In this document: in pieces, positions 8,063-18,318 of the stretch | How positions within the stretch are numbered: the stretch's first letter is position 1 | How the letters are laid out: each line of letters opens with the position of its first letter | Origin: Paracoccaceae bacterium | GTDB taxonomy: Bacteria; Pseudomonadota; Alphaproteobacteria; Rhodobacterales; Rhodobacteraceae | Direction of reading: 5' to 3' | Length of the DNA: 64,000 nt | Assembly (NCBI GenBank): GCA_017510335.1 | Contig: JAFWNM010000028.1 | Span: 1-64,000, forward strand | Made by a program: the position numbers and the translations under genes | Notes under the pieces: generated by a model | Database searches by the model: none | What the model saw: only the letters and a program-made list of their open reading frames with translations | Told to the model about the DNA's origin: nothing

Positions 8063-10960
8063 ATGGCGATGGACAAGAATTTTGACGCGCAGACCGCCGA
8101 AAAGCGGATTGCCGATATGTGGCAGGCGCAAAACGCCTTTGCAGCGGGTAAAAACAAGCGCCGCGACGACGCCTTCAGCATCATGATCCCGCCGCCCAAT
8201 GTGACGGGCAGCCTGCATATGGGCCATGCGTTCAACAACACGCTGCAGGATATTCTGGTGCGTTGGAAACGCATGCAGGGCTTTGACACGCTGTGGCAGC
8301 CAGGACAGGACCATGCAGGCATTGCCACCCAGATGGTTGTTGAACGCGAACTGGCCAAGCAGGGCAAGAAGCGCACCGATTTCACGCGCGAGGAATTTCT
8401 GGCGAAAGTCTGGGAGTGGAAGGCCCAGTCCGGCGGCACCATCATCGGGCAGTTGCAGCGCTTGGGCTGTTCGCTGGACTGGTCGCGCAATGCCTTTACC
8501 ATGTCCGGAGCGCCCGGTGCGCCTGCCGGCGAGGATGGCAATTTCCACGATGCCGTGATCAAGGTGTTTGTGGAGATGTATAACAAGGGCCTGATTTACC
8601 GTGGCAAGCGGTTGGTCAACTGGGACCCGCATTTTGAAACCGCGATTTCCGATCTTGAGGTCGAGAATATCGAAACTGACGGCCATATGTGGCATTTCAA
8701 ATACCCGTTGGCTGGCGGCGAAAGCTATGAGTATTTGGAGCAAGATGAAGACGGAAATGTGATTTTCCGCGAGCAGCGCGATTACATTTCCATTGCAACG
8801 ACACGGCCTGAAACCATGTTGGGGGACGGGGCAGTTGCAGTTCATCCATCAGATAAGCGATACGCCCCAATTATCGGAAAACTATGTGAAATTCCAGTTG
8901 GCCCGAAAGAGCATCGCCGGTTGATTCCGATTATCACTGATGAGTATCCTGATCCTGCCTTCGGGTCTGGCGCGGTGAAGATTACGGGCGCGCATGATGC
9001 CAATGACTATGGCGTTGCCAAACGCGGCGGGATTCCAATGTACCGGCTGATGGACATGCGCGCGCAGATGCGGGCTGATGGCCCGTCTTATGCCGAGGCG
9101 GCGGCTGTGGCCGGTGCGGTGGCGCGCGGCGCGCGGGTGTTGTCCGAGGCAGAGGCCGACGCGCTGAACCTTGTGCCTGACCATTTGCGCGGACTGGACC
9201 GGTATGCGGCGCGGGCGGCGGTGGTCGATGAAATTACCACTGAGGGGCTGGCCGTGATGACCCGCGCGGATGATCCGCGCCTTGGCCGCAAGCTGGGCGA
9301 AGATGACGACCCCGCTGCGCTGGTGCCGCTGGTCGAGGCGAAGAAGATTATGCAACCCTTTGGCGACAGGTCCAAAGTTGTGATTGAGCCGATGCTGACC
9401 GACCAGTGGTTTGTTGACGCTGAGAAGGTTGTGGGGCCAGCGCTGGACGCGGTGCGCGACGGGCGCGTGAAGATCATGCCGGAGAGTGGCGAGAAGACCT
9501 ATTTCCATTGGCTGGAGAATATCGAGCCGTGGTGCATTTCCCGCCAGTTGTGGTGGGGGCATCAGATTCCGGTTTGGTATGACGAAGACGGCAAGATGTT
9601 TTGCGCACCGACAGAGGCGGATGCGCAAGATATGGCGCAAGGAAGAAAGTTAACGCGCGACCCCGACGTGCTTGATACATGGTTTTCCTCGGGCCTTTGG
9701 CCTATTGGTACGCTGGGCTGGCCGGAGCAGACAGACGAACTCAAGCGTTTCTTCCCGACAAGCGTTCTGATCACCGGGCAGGATATTCTGTTCTTCTGGG
9801 TCGCGCGCATGATGATGATGCAACTGGCAGTGGTGGATGACATTCCTTTCCACCATGTCTATCTGCACGGGTTGGTGCGCGATGCCAAGGGCAAGAAGAT
9901 GTCCAAATCCCTTGGCAATGTCGTTGATCCACTTGAAATAATTGACGAATATGGTGCAGATGCGTTGCGTTTTACCAACGCGGCCATGGCCAGCATGGGC
10001 GGTGTGTTGAAGCTGGATACAAGCCGCATTGCGGGCTACCGGAATTTCACCACGAAATTGTGGAATGCCTGCCGCTTTGCCGAGATGAACGGGGTCTGGG
10101 AGAACCACCGCACACAAACGGCCCCGCCACAGGCGCAAGCCACCGTCAACCGCTGGATCATCGGGGAAACGGCGCGCGTGCGCGAAACCGTCGATATGGC
10201 GTTGACGGAGTATCGGTTCAACGATGCCGCCAACGCGCTTTACGCCTTCGTCTGGGGCAAGGTCTGTGACTGGTATGTGGAATTCGCCAAACCGCTGTTT
10301 GATGGTGATCAGGCGCAGGAAACCCGCGACACCATGGGGTGGGTGCTGGACCAGTGCATGGTGTTGCTGCACCCGATCATGCCCTTCATCACCGAAGAAC
10401 TGTGGCAGCTGACCGGCGCGCGCGACAAGATCTGCGCGCATGCCGATTGGCCCGAATACGGCGCCGAACTGGTGGACACGGCCGCGCTGCGTGAAATGAA
10501 CTGGGTGATCGGGTTGATTGAAACCATCCGGTCTGCGCGCCAGCAATTGCGCGTGCCGGTGGGGTTGAAGCTGAACATGGTGCAACTGGACCTGAACGCG
10601 GACGGGCAGGCGGCATTGGCGCGCAACATGGCGCTGGTGTCAAAACTGGCGCGCATTGCATCATTGGAACAGGTGGACGCCTTGCCCAAAGGGTCCATTA
10701 CCGTGGCGGTCGAAGGGGGCACATTTGGCCTGCCACTGGAGGGGGTGATTGACATTGCCGCCGAAAAGGACCGGCTGCAAAAGACCCAGGCCAAAGCCGA
10801 GAAAGAACGCGCGGGCATCGAGGGGCGCTTGAACAACGCCAAATTCGTGGCCAGCGCCCCAGAAGAGGTTGTGAGTGAGGCGCGCGAAAAATCCGCCTTG
10901 CTGGCCGAGGAGATCGACCGCCTGGGCCGCGCATTGGCGCAGTTGCAAGATATTGGCTGA
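8063..10960 (+). CDS. valS: Valyl-tRNA synthetase
   Basis: This 965-aa class I aminoacyl-tRNA synthetase charges tRNA-Val. The HIGH motif appears as HMGH after PPPNVTGSL. The KMSKS motif is intact (KKMSKSLGN, with the first lysine of KMSKS at residue 612). The editing domain, including [17 protein letters not shown], sits in between. The C-terminal coiled coil ([19 protein letters not shown]) is the expected tRNA-binding arm. Length is normal. Codon use between about 8740 and 8960 is noticeably more AT-rich than the rest of the gene, and 8729-8750 resembles the tail of the dispersed repeat (see findings). It converges on the MarR gene 17 bp downstream. Confidence 0.97.
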   Translation: MAMDKNFDAQTAEKRIADMWQAQNAFAAGKNKRRDDAFSIMIPPPNVTGSLHMGHAFNNTLQDILVRWKRMQGFDTLWQPGQDHAGIATQMVVERELAKQGKKRTDFTREEFLAKVWEWKAQSGGTIIGQLQRLGCSLDWSRNAFTMSGAPGAPAGEDGNFHDAVIKVFVEMYNKGLIYRGKRLVNWDPHFETAISDLEVENIETDGHMWHFKYPLAGGESYEYLEQDEDGNVIFREQRDYISIATTRPETMLGDGAVAVHPSDKRYAPIIGKLCEIPVGPKEHRRLIPIITDEYPDPAFGSGAVKITGAHDANDYGVAKRGGIPMYRLMDMRAQMRADGPSYAEAAAVAGAVARGARVLSEAEADALNLVPDHLRGLDRYAARAAVVDEITTEGLAVMTRADDPRLGRKLGEDDDPAALVPLVEAKKIMQPFGDRSKVVIEPMLTDQWFVDAEKVVGPALDAVRDGRVKIMPESGEKTYFHWLENIEPWCISRQLWWGHQIPVWYDEDGKMFCAPTEADAQDMAQGRKLTRDPDVLDTWFSSGLWPIGTLGWPEQTDELKRFFPTSVLITGQDILFFWVARMMMMQLAVVDDIPFHHVYLHGLVRDAKGKKMSKSLGNVVDPLEIIDEYGADALRFTNAAMASMGGVLKLDTSRIAGYRNFTTKLWNACRFAEMNGVWENHRTQTAPPQAQATVNRWIIGETARVRETVDMALTEYRFNDAANALYAFVWGKVCDWYVEFAKPLFDGDQAQETRDTMGWVLDQCMVLLHPIMPFITEELWQLTGARDKICAHADWPEYGAELVDTAALREMNWVIGLIETIRSARQQLRVPVGLKLNMVQLDLNADGQAALARNMALVSKLARIASLEQVDALPKGSITVAVEGGTFGLPLEGVIDIAAEKDRLQKTQAKAEKERAGIEGRLNNAKFVASAPEEVVSEAREKSALLAEEIDRLGRALAQLQDIG

Positions 10961-10977
10961 CCAGGTGGGGGCAGGGG

Positions 10978-11472
10978 TTACCCCTGTGCCCCATCCATAG
11001 GGCCAAGGCCGCGCCCATCCTCTGACGGGGGGAAGGGCGTGGTGTTTTCGGCATCAAACAGGCTTCCCAGCCGTTCGACAGCGGCCAGCATCATTGTTTG
11101 TTCCCAGTTTTCCAGCTCTCGGAAGCGGGTGGTGAAGCGTTCATGCAAGGGGTCTGGCGTCTGGTCCAGCAGGGCGCGACCTGTATCTGTCAAGATAACC
11201 CAGATCGCGCGCCGGTCCGAATGCCTGCGTTCGCGCCGCACCAGCCCGCGCAATTCCAGTTTGTCAATCTGCGTTGAAATCGTCGCCTGACCAACCCCCA
11301 GCGCGCGTGCAATGTCGCGCGGCATTTCCTGCCCGTTTTTTGCCAGAGTATACAGCACAAGCAATTGTGCCTGCGACAGGTTGGACGCCCGCGCCATTGC
11401 GCGCGCGTTCCCTTCCAGTGCGTGCATGATGCGACGCAGCGCAATCAGCGTGTCAGAAGAACGGTCGGTCAC
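10978..11472 (-). CDS. MarR-family regulator, likely repressor of the ectoine operon (EctR-like)
   Basis: This protein of about 164 aa has a MarR winged helix-turn-helix: LYTLAKNGQEMPRDIARALG, then GQATISTQIDKLELRGLV, then the basic wing RRERRHSDRRAIWVILT. It is divergent from ectA, the arrangement known for EctR1, the MarR-type repressor of ectoine genes in halophilic methylotrophs. Osmotic control of ectABC-ask by this protein is therefore inference from context. I chose the GTG at 11472 because AAGG lies 5 nt upstream and the product starts just before helix 1. An ATG at 11526 and a TTG at 11541 are in-frame alternatives. Confidence 0.85.
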   Translation of the reverse strand: MTDRSSDTLIALRRIMHALEGNARAMARASNLSQAQLLVLYTLAKNGQEMPRDIARALGVGQATISTQIDKLELRGLVRRERRHSDRRAIWVILTDTGRALLDQTPDPLHERFTTRFRELENWEQTMMLAAVERLGSLFDAENTTPFPPSEDGRGLGPMDGAQG

Positions 11473-11574
11473 GTCAGCCTTGCAGTTTTGGAATGGGTGG
11501 CGGCCACATTGCCGTGTGGGCTGCATAAGTTCAAGGGCCAACTTGTCTGGGTTTTCGTCAACGGGCCATAAAGT

Positions 11575-11607
11575 GCTTCGCTAGGCAAATAATTAAATAA
11601 ACGAAGC
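11575..11607. promoter_or_regulatory. Inverted repeat between the MarR regulator and ectA, candidate operator
   Basis: GCTTCG (11575-11580) and CGAAGC (11602-11607) flank a 21-bp AT-rich core rich in AAT/TTA steps. The element lies in the divergent promoter region, where an EctR-like repressor would be expected to bind. Assignment is by position and symmetry only. Confidence 0.35.
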
Positions 11608-11643
11608 AATTTTGTTGAGTGTGGGGCGTATTCAAACGAAAAA

Positions 11644-11672
11644 ATGACCTAAGTATACGAAATTGATATAAT
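11644..11672 (+). promoter_or_regulatory. Candidate sigma-70-type promoter of the ectoine operon
   Basis: A perfect -10 hexamer TATAAT lies at 11667-11672. ATGACC, matching four of six -35 consensus bases, lies at 11644-11649 with a 17-nt spacer. The region is unusually AT-rich for this genome. Transcription would start near 11680, leaving a leader of about 90 nt before the ectA start. An osmotic or sigma-factor dependence cannot be read from sequence. Confidence 0.5.
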
Positions 11673-11768
11673 TATTTGTCAAGCTTTCTGGAAAAATGCT
11701 TAAGGTTGAAAAATTTTTAGATGTCGCTATATATCGTAAGCCAAAGGAAACGACCAGAAAATGAGCAC

Positions 11769-12311
11769 ATGTCGAAAGAAAACCTGAAAATCGTAAGCGC
11801 AGCCGGTGACCTGTTGCACCTTCGCAAGCCATGCAAGGAAGACGGGTCAGAGGTATGGAAGCTGGTAGCAGCTTGTCCGCCGCTGGATCAGAATTCGATG
11901 TATATGAATCTGGTCCAGTGCGACCATTTTGCAGAAACCTGCATTCTGGCAGAACGGGACGGGCAGGTTCTGGGCTGGATTTCCGGCCATATTCCGCCTG
12001 ACCAGCCAGACACAATTTTCGTCTGGCAAGTTGCTGTGCATTCGGATGCGCGCGGGTTGGGCTTGGGCAAGCGGATGTTGTCCGCGCTGTTGAACCGTCC
12101 GGCCTGTGCCGAAGTGCAGGCGCTGGAAACCACGATTACCAAGGGCAATGCCGCGTCCTGGGGCCTGTTTCGCAGCTTCGCGCGCGATCTGGGCGGCCGG
12201 CTGTCGGATGCGCCGCATTTTGACCGCGATAACCACCTTGATGGCCAGCATGCGACCGAGCATCTGGTGACAATCAGCCTGCCACGCAAGGCGCTGCGGA
12301 TCGCGGCCTGA
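11769..12311 (+). CDS. ectA: L-2,4-diaminobutyrate N-acetyltransferase
   Basis: This 180-aa GNAT enzyme acetylates L-2,4-diaminobutyrate to N-gamma-acetyl-diaminobutyrate, the second step of ectoine synthesis. Residues TIFVWQVAVHSDARGLGLGKRM hold the acetyl-CoA loop (RGLGLGKR). The N-terminal LRKPCKEDGSEVWKLVAACP is typical of EctA. The ATG at 11769 opens the conserved part. An in-frame ATG at 11721 would add 16 residues, and neither start has a good Shine-Dalgarno site. It is the first gene of ectABC-ask, with 47 bp to ectB. Confidence 0.94.
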   Translation: MSKENLKIVSAAGDLLHLRKPCKEDGSEVWKLVAACPPLDQNSMYMNLVQCDHFAETCILAERDGQVLGWISGHIPPDQPDTIFVWQVAVHSDARGLGLGKRMLSALLNRPACAEVQALETTITKGNAASWGLFRSFARDLGGRLSDAPHFDRDNHLDGQHATEHLVTISLPRKALRIAA

Positions 12312-12358
12312 CTCTGGCCCACGCAGCATTTTATTCACGAATTGAAAGGCCAAAAGCC

Positions 12359-13636
12359 ATGACACACGGTTCCAAGACCGATATCTACTCACGCCGCGAA
12401 TCGCAGGCACGCAGCTATTGCCGCGCGTTTCCGGTAACCTTCACCAAGGCGCAAAACGCCACCATGACCGATTCCGATGGGCGCAATTACACCGACTTTC
12501 TGGCGGGCTGTTCATCGTTGAACTACGGACATAACGACCCCGACATGAAAGCCGCGCTGATGGAGCATATCAGCCGCGATGGCGTGACCCACGGGCTGGA
12601 TATGCATACTGACGCGAAAGCCGATTTTCTGGACGCGTTCGAGCGACTGATCCTGACCCCGCGCGGCATGGATTACAAGTTCATGTTCACTGGCCCCACC
12701 GGCACAAACGCAGTGGAAGCGGCCATGAAACTGGCGCGCAAAACCACCGGACGCGACACCATCATCGCCTTTACCAACGGGTTTCATGGCATGACCATGG
12801 GCGCGCTGGCGGCAACCGGCAATGCCGGCAAGCGGGCAGGGGCGGGCATGTCGTTGTCAGGCGTGGTGCGCATGCCCTTCGAGGGGGCGATGGACGGCGT
12901 TGATTCGCTGGCCATGATTCGCGCCATGCTGGAAAACCCGTCCAGCGGGATTGATGCGCCTGCCGCGTTCCTGATTGAACCTGTGCAAGGCGAAGGCGGG
13001 CTGAATGCTGCCAGCACCAAATTCCTTAAAGGGTTGCAAGCGCTGGCGCGCGAACATGGCGCGCTTGTCATCATGGATGATATTCAGGCAGGCGTCGGGC
13101 GCACTGGCCCGTTCTTCAGCTTTGAAGGGATGGGCATCCAGCCCGACCTGATTCCGCTGGCGAAATCGCTGTCGGGGATGGGGCTGCCTTTTGCCGGTCT
13201 GCTGATCCGCCCTGATCTGGATGTGTGGAAACCTGCCGAGCATAACGGCACGTTCCGCGGCAACAACCATGCCTTTGTGACAGCGCGCGTGGCACTTGAA
13301 AAGTTCTGGGCCAACGATGCCTTCCAGCGCCAGACCGAAGCGAAATCCGCCTTTCTGACCGAACGTCTGCGCGCGATTGCCGCCCATGTTCCGGGCGCAA
13401 CCCTGAAGGGGCGCGGCATGATGCAGGGCATTGATGTGGGCAGTGGTGACATGGCATCGGCCATTTGCGCGACATGCTTTGAACACGGGCTGATCATTGA
13501 AACATCCGGCGCCCATGACGAAGTGGTGAAAGTTCTTGCGCCCCTGACCATTCCGCAAGACCAATTTGCGGCCGGACTTGATATTCTGGAAACCGCCATC
13601 AAGGCGCAAACCAGTCAGAAAATAGCAGCGGAGTAA
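12359..13636 (+). CDS. ectB: Diaminobutyrate--2-oxoglutarate transaminase
   Basis: This 425-aa class III PLP aminotransferase converts aspartate semialdehyde to L-2,4-diaminobutyrate with glutamate as donor, the first committed step of ectoine synthesis. The PLP lysine is K269 in LIPLAKSLSGMGLPFAG. The upstream aspartate lies in HGALVIMDDIQAGVGRTGPF, and GPTGTNAVEAAMKLAR is the cofactor-phosphate region. Length is standard. It sits 6 bp ahead of ectC, consistent with one transcript. Confidence 0.96.
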   Translation: MTHGSKTDIYSRRESQARSYCRAFPVTFTKAQNATMTDSDGRNYTDFLAGCSSLNYGHNDPDMKAALMEHISRDGVTHGLDMHTDAKADFLDAFERLILTPRGMDYKFMFTGPTGTNAVEAAMKLARKTTGRDTIIAFTNGFHGMTMGALAATGNAGKRAGAGMSLSGVVRMPFEGAMDGVDSLAMIRAMLENPSSGIDAPAAFLIEPVQGEGGLNAASTKFLKGLQALAREHGALVIMDDIQAGVGRTGPFFSFEGMGIQPDLIPLAKSLSGMGLPFAGLLIRPDLDVWKPAEHNGTFRGNNHAFVTARVALEKFWANDAFQRQTEAKSAFLTERLRAIAAHVPGATLKGRGMMQGIDVGSGDMASAICATCFEHGLIIETSGAHDEVVKVLAPLTIPQDQFAAGLDILETAIKAQTSQKIAAE

Positions 13637-13642
13637 GCAGGC

Positions 13643-14029
13643 ATGATCATTCGTGACTTTCACAAGGAAAAATCAACTGACCGGCGCGTAGGTGCGCAAC
13701 AATGGGAGTCGGTGCGCTTGTTGCTTGCAGATGACGGGATGGGGTTTTCGTTCCACATTACCACCATCGCGGCAGGCAGCGAACATACCTTCCATTACAA
13801 GAACCACTTTGAAAGTGTGTATTGCATTTCGGGCGAAGGCAGCATCGAAGACCTTGCTACCGGCGCAGTGCATGATTTGCGCCCCGGTGTGATGTATGCG
13901 CTGAACCTGCATGACAAGCACACGCTGCGCTGCAAGACTGAAATGGTTTTCGCCTGCTGCTTCAACCCGCCCGTGACAGGCAATGAAGTGCACCGCGAAG
14001 ACGGGTCCTACGCACTTGAAAATTCCTGA
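13643..14029 (+). CDS. ectC: L-ectoine synthase
   Basis: This 128-aa cupin enzyme cyclises N-gamma-acetyl-diaminobutyrate to ectoine, a compatible solute. The N terminus [16 protein letters not shown], the substrate and iron region around [20 protein letters not shown], and the DKHTLRC histidine are all characteristic. Length is normal. No ectD (ectoine hydroxylase) follows, so hydroxyectoine is not predicted from this operon. A 43-bp spacer separates it from the aspartate kinase gene. Confidence 0.96.
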   Translation: MIIRDFHKEKSTDRRVGAQQWESVRLLLADDGMGFSFHITTIAAGSEHTFHYKNHFESVYCISGEGSIEDLATGAVHDLRPGVMYALNLHDKHTLRCKTEMVFACCFNPPVTGNEVHREDGSYALENS

Positions 14030-14072
14030 ACCAAAGGCGGGCAGGGGTGAAAAGCCACCTGCCCGAAACCCC

Positions 14073-15515
14073 ATGACGCACACTGTTGAGAAAATCGGCG
14101 GCACCTGCATGAGCCGCGCCCGCGAATTGCTTGACACGCTTTATGTCGGTGACCGCGACCAAGCCGCAATTTATAACCGCGTTTTTGTCGTATCCGCGTT
14201 TGGCGGTATTACCAACATGCTGCTGGAACATAAAAAGACCGGATCGCCCGGTGTATATGCCCGTTTTGCCCATGACGATAGTGGTGCAGGCTGGGGCGAC
14301 GCGCTGCGCGATACGGCCGCGCGCATGTGCGAAATCCACGGCGAGATTCTGGACCATGACGGCGACCGCGACCGCGCCGATGCCTTCGTGCGCGACCGCA
14401 TTGAAGGGGCGCGCGCCTGTTTGCTGGATTTGCAGCGCCTTGGGTCATACGGACATTTCCGCATTGACCAGCAAATGCAGACAGTGCGCGAATTGCTGTC
14501 GGGCATGGGCGAGGCGCATTCCGCCTTCGTTACGGCCTTGCTGCTGCAGCGCCACGGCGTGAATGCACGCTTTGTCGACCTGTCCGGCTGGCGCGATGAC
14601 AGCAACCCTGACTTGTCAGAACGCTTGAATAAAGCGATGGAAGGCATTGATCTTACTTTAGAACTGCCTATCGTAACAGGGTATGCGCATTGCGCAGAGG
14701 GGTTGATGCGCGAATATGATCGTGGCTATTCCGAAGTGGTCTTTGCCCATCTTGCAGCCCAGACCCGCGCGGCAGAGGCGATTATTCACAAGGAATTCCA
14801 TCTGTCCTCAGCGGACCCCAAGATTGTGGGCGAGGAAAACACCCGCAAGATTGGTCGCACCAGCTATGACGTGGCCGACCAATTGTCCAATCTTGGCATG
14901 GAAGCGATCCACCCGAACGCCGCGCGCGTGTTGCGCCGCGCTGATGTGCCGCTGCGTGTGAAACATGCGTTCGAACCCGACGACCCCGGCACGCTGATCG
15001 GTCCTGACGGGGGCAGTGCGGGACGCGTGGAAATGGTCACTGGCCTTGGCGTGCATGCGTTCGAAGTGCATGAACCCGACATGGTGGGCGTGAAGGGCTA
15101 TGATGCGTGTATTCTGGATGCGCTGGCGCGGCACAATATCTGGATTGTGTCCAAACACTCCAACGCCAACACCATCACCCATTACTTAAGCGGGTCCCTG
15201 AAGGCCATTCGCCGTGTCGAACGCGACATTCTGAAAACCTATCCCAATGCCGAAGTGACCGCACGGCCATTGGCCATGGTGTCCGTCATCGGATCGGATT
15301 TAAGCGAGATTTCGGTGCTGGCGCGCGGTCTGACCGCGCTGGAGGAGGCGGGCATCAAGGCTTTGGCCGCCCAGCAGGGCCTGCGCCGTGTCGAAGTGCA
15401 GTTCCTGCTGCCGCGTGACAGCAAGGACGAGGCCATCAAGGTGCTGCACCATGCCATGGTGACTGAAGCTGAATCCTCAACAGCCAAGATTGGCGCCCCG
15501 CGCAAAGCTGCCTGA
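14073..15515 (+). CDS. ask: Aspartate kinase, ectoine-operon type (Ask_Ect)
   Basis: This 480-aa kinase phosphorylates aspartate to supply aspartate semialdehyde for ectoine, and the Ask_Ect form is linked to ectABC operons. The N terminus reads VEKIGGTCMSRA. This matches the kinase signature KxGGTSM except that cysteine replaces the serine (see findings). ACT-type regulatory segments follow residue 390 or so (AMVSVIGSDLSEISVLARGL). The start at 14073 gives the family N terminus MTHTVEK; the frame upstream to 13983 overlaps ectC and is rejected. A strong bidirectional terminator follows. Confidence 0.94.
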   Translation: MTHTVEKIGGTCMSRARELLDTLYVGDRDQAAIYNRVFVVSAFGGITNMLLEHKKTGSPGVYARFAHDDSGAGWGDALRDTAARMCEIHGEILDHDGDRDRADAFVRDRIEGARACLLDLQRLGSYGHFRIDQQMQTVRELLSGMGEAHSAFVTALLLQRHGVNARFVDLSGWRDDSNPDLSERLNKAMEGIDLTLELPIVTGYAHCAEGLMREYDRGYSEVVFAHLAAQTRAAEAIIHKEFHLSSADPKIVGEENTRKIGRTSYDVADQLSNLGMEAIHPNAARVLRRADVPLRVKHAFEPDDPGTLIGPDGGSAGRVEMVTGLGVHAFEVHEPDMVGVKGYDACILDALARHNIWIVSKHSNANTITHYLSGSLKAIRRVERDILKTYPNAEVTARPLAMVSVIGSDLSEISVLARGLTALEEAGIKALAAQQGLRRVEVQFLLPRDSKDEAIKVLHHAMVTEAESSTAKIGAPRKAA

Positions 15516-15540
15516 TACGACGATGACGCGATAATGTCAC

Positions 15541-15573
15541 AAAGGCCCGCAACCACCATGTTGCGGGCCTTTT
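15541..15573. terminator. Bidirectional rho-independent terminator between ask and lpxD
   Basis: AAAGGCCCGCAAC and GTTGCGGGCCTTTT form a 13-bp stem around a CACCAT loop, ending in T on the plus strand and with A-rich flanks that become T on the minus strand. It lies 25 nt after ask and directly abuts the lpxD stop, so it can serve both convergent genes. Confidence 0.88.
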
Positions 15574-15577
15574 GCTG

Positions 15578-16669
15578 TCATCCCTTGCGGTCCGGCCCGA
15601 AAACCGCGTCCTGCAATTTGGCCACATTGGCCACCAGCCGCGGCAGTCGGCGGATGATCTTGCGAATTTCCAACTGCGTTTCCAGCTTGGTGGCCGGGTC
15701 ACCCAGAACCGCGCGTCCGGCAGGGACATTGGTAAACACGCGGCTGGCACCGCCGACAATCACATCATCGCCTATGAAAATATTGTCATTCACCGCCACT
15801 TTGCCCGCCAGCAGCACACGGTTGCCAATGCGCGCGGACCCCGCGACACCGGCCATGCCGCACATCATGCAATCCTCGCCTATCTGGACATTATGGCCGA
15901 TCTGGCAGACCGAATCTATCTTGGTGCCCGACCCGATGAGTGTATCGCGGATGGTGCCCCGGTCGATGGATGAATTCGCCCCCAGTTCCACATCATCGCC
16001 AATACGCACCGCGCCCAATGACTGGATGCGATGCCATTTCTGCGCGCGCAGCTGCCGTTCCCCTGACAGGCTGGCGCGCACATCTTCTGCGCCCGAAGGT
16101 TCTGGTGTCACGAAACTGAATCCGCACCCGCCCACTACGCAATTGGGCTGGCCAATGAACCGCGCACCAATGACCACACGCGCGCCAATGCGCGCGCCCG
16201 CATGCAAAATGACATCCGCGCCGATGACCACGTCCTCGGCCACAGTCACATTCGGTGCAATGCGGGCATTCGAGCCAATGACCGCGCGCGCGCCAATACT
16301 GGTAAACGGCCCAATGCAGGCCCCTGTCGCCACTTGTGCTGTCGGATGAATGAAGGATTGCGGGTGAATTCCCGTGCCGAAATCATAGCCCGGGTCCAGC
16401 AACTCGGAAATGCCCGCCATAGCCCAGCGGGGGCGGGGGGCAAACAGCGCCGCTTTCAACCCCATCGACTGCCAGTCCGCGCCGTCCCACACAATTGCGG
16501 CCTGTGCCTGCCCTTGTGCCAGCCCGGCGGCGTATTTCGGGTCCATCGCCATGGCCAGCGCGTCCGGCCCTGCCAGCGCGGGTTCGGCGGCGTGGGTGAC
16601 AGCCAGATCAAGCGCCCCTTCGGCACGCAAACCCAGCGCATGGGCGATTTCCGCGATGGTATGGGGCAT
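15578..16669 (-). CDS. lpxD: UDP-3-O-acylglucosamine N-acyltransferase
   Basis: This 363-aa enzyme adds the second acyl chain in lipid A biosynthesis. The central and C-terminal parts show the left-handed beta-helix hexapeptide repeats ([19 protein letters not shown] and many others) with the catalytic-region [13 protein letters not shown]. The N-terminal domain (about residues 1-100) is shorter in sequence similarity but fits LpxD. The ATG at 16669 follows GGAG by 9 nt. In many proteobacteria lpxD lies with fabZ and lpxA; here it is isolated and diverges from the small gene at 16815. Confidence 0.92.
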   Translation of the reverse strand: MPHTIAEIAHALGLRAEGALDLAVTHAAEPALAGPDALAMAMDPKYAAGLAQGQAQAAIVWDGADWQSMGLKAALFAPRPRWAMAGISELLDPGYDFGTGIHPQSFIHPTAQVATGACIGPFTSIGARAVIGSNARIAPNVTVAEDVVIGADVILHAGARIGARVVIGARFIGQPNCVVGGCGFSFVTPEPSGAEDVRASLSGERQLRAQKWHRIQSLGAVRIGDDVELGANSSIDRGTIRDTLIGSGTKIDSVCQIGHNVQIGEDCMMCGMAGVAGSARIGNRVLLAGKVAVNDNIFIGDDVIVGGASRVFTNVPAGRAVLGDPATKLETQLEIRKIIRRLPRLVANVAKLQDAVFGPDRKG

Positions 16670-16814
16670 ATGTGACACTCCGCATGGATGTTGCTGATCC
16701 GTCCATAGCGAAACACCGTCCCCAGTTCCAGCCCCGTGCCAGCCCCCATATGCGATGCGGGGCTTGCCCTGAAGGCGAATTCCTGACAGGTGAATTGCAC
16801 GAAAGGAACCCGCC

Positions 16815-17177
16815 ATGCCAGACACCCCAGCCCCCCCGCCCGAAAAGCCCAAGCGCCCGCAGCAGGTCTATACGCTTATGGTCGAACTGGGGCATATGCC
16901 CGGTGACAGCCTGCCCAAAGGGGCGACAGGTGCGGGCCTTCTGGTCTATGCCACCGGCGTTGACGAGGCCGAGGCGGTGCGCGAAACTGTCGCCGTCCTC
17001 AAACAGGCAGATTTGCGCCCGCTGGATGTCACAAGCTATGGCACATTGGACGAACGCCTTGCTGCAGGGGACGACGTGCCACAGGAAGAACGCGATCTGA
17101 TGGCGCGCGCGCTGGCGGAAAATGCCGTGATTGTCGCGCAGAAAACATGGTTCAATGATGCCGATGAAAATGACTGA
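16815..17177 (+). CDS. Conserved hypothetical protein upstream of dapE
   Basis: This 120-aa protein has a proline-rich N terminus ([14 protein letters not shown]) followed by a compact alpha/beta region ([20 protein letters not shown] onward). I recognise no domain. AAGGAA lies upstream of the ATG. The frame shows codon use like its neighbours, and its last codons overlap the dapE start, so the two are probably co-translated. There is no signal peptide or membrane segment, so a soluble cytosolic protein is likely. Confidence 0.75.
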   Translation: MPDTPAPPPEKPKRPQQVYTLMVELGHMPGDSLPKGATGAGLLVYATGVDEAEAVRETVAVLKQADLRPLDVTSYGTLDERLAAGDDVPQEERDLMARALAENAVIVAQKTWFNDADEND

Positions 17178-18318
17178 CACGCTTTGCCCCGTTGCCTTGA
17201 CACAAAACCTTGTCCGCTGCCCGTCGGTCACCCCGCATGACGGGGGCGCGCTGGAGTTGCTGCAATCCATTCTGGAAGACGCAGGGTTTACCTGCGTGCG
17301 TGTGGACCGCAACGACACGCCCAATCTGTTCGCACGCTGGGGCGCGCGCGGACATGCGCGGACATTGGGGTTTAATGGCCATACCGACGTTGTGCCGCCC
17401 GGCAACCCTGAGGACTGGACGCGCGCGCCCTTCAGCGGCGAAATTGACGCGGGCCGTATCTGGGGTCGCGGCGCATGCGACATGAAATCGGGCGTTGCGG
17501 CCTTTGTCACGGCGGTGACGGAATTCGTGCAGACCACCCCGCCGGACGGCGCCGTGATCCTGACCATCACCGGCGATGAAGAAGGGCCGGGGCGTGATGG
17601 CACCCTGGCGCTGCTGGACTGGATGGCCCCGCGCGGCGAGGCGATGACCGATTGCATTGTGGGCGAACCCACCTGCCCGAATACGATGGGCGAGATGATC
17701 AAGATTGGGCGGCGCGGGTCGTTGAATGCGCAGGTGGTGGCCCGCGGGCGGCAGGGGCATGCCGCCTATCCACACCGCGCGGCAAACCCGCTGCCGGTGC
17801 TGGTGCGCTATCTGGACCGGCTGGCACGCCATGAACTGGACAAAGGCACGGAACATTTCGACCCGTCCACACTGGCGCTGACGGGCATTGATGTAGGCAA
17901 TTCCGCATCGAATATCATTCCGGCGCAGGGTCGCGCGGCGCTGAATATCCGCTTCAATGACCTGCATACCGGTGCCGGCCTGTCGGACTGGCTGCGCGAT
18001 GTCGCGCAAGATGTTTGCGCCGGGACAGATGTGAGGCTGGAGCTGGACATCCAGATTTCTGGCGAAAGCTTCCTGACGCCACCGGGGCGACTGTCGGACC
18101 TTGTGGTGGCGGCGGTCAGTGCCGAATGCGGGGTCGTGCCGGTGCTGTCCACGTCAGGGGGCACATCGGATGCGCGTTTCATCAAGGATCATTGTGCGGT
18201 GGTGGAATTCGGGCTGGTGGGCACATCGATGCATCAGGTCGATGAATATGTGGAAATTGACCAGATACACCAGTTGAAAGCGGTCTATGGCCGTATCTTG
18301 CGGGCGTATTTCGCATGA
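17170..18318 (+). CDS. dapE: Succinyl-diaminopimelate desuccinylase
   Basis: This 382-aa M20 metallopeptidase hydrolyses N-succinyl-LL-diaminopimelate in lysine and peptidoglycan precursor synthesis. Metal ligands are visible in [14 protein letters not shown] (His, Asp) and [14 protein letters not shown] (Asp). The [13 protein letters not shown] segment contains the catalytic glutamates, and a late histidine is in [11 protein letters not shown]. Length is normal. ATG codons at 17164 and 17170 are both possible. The latter gives MTDTLCP and overlaps the previous stop. It overlaps the GNAT gene downstream by four bases (ATGA). Confidence 0.95.
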   Translation: MTDTLCPVALTQNLVRCPSVTPHDGGALELLQSILEDAGFTCVRVDRNDTPNLFARWGARGHARTLGFNGHTDVVPPGNPEDWTRAPFSGEIDAGRIWGRGACDMKSGVAAFVTAVTEFVQTTPPDGAVILTITGDEEGPGRDGTLALLDWMAPRGEAMTDCIVGEPTCPNTMGEMIKIGRRGSLNAQVVARGRQGHAAYPHRAANPLPVLVRYLDRLARHELDKGTEHFDPSTLALTGIDVGNSASNIIPAQGRAALNIRFNDLHTGAGLSDWLRDVAQDVCAGTDVRLELDIQISGESFLTPPGRLSDLVVAAVSAECGVVPVLSTSGGTSDARFIKDHCAVVEFGLVGTSMHQVDEYVEIDQIHQLKAVYGRILRAYFA

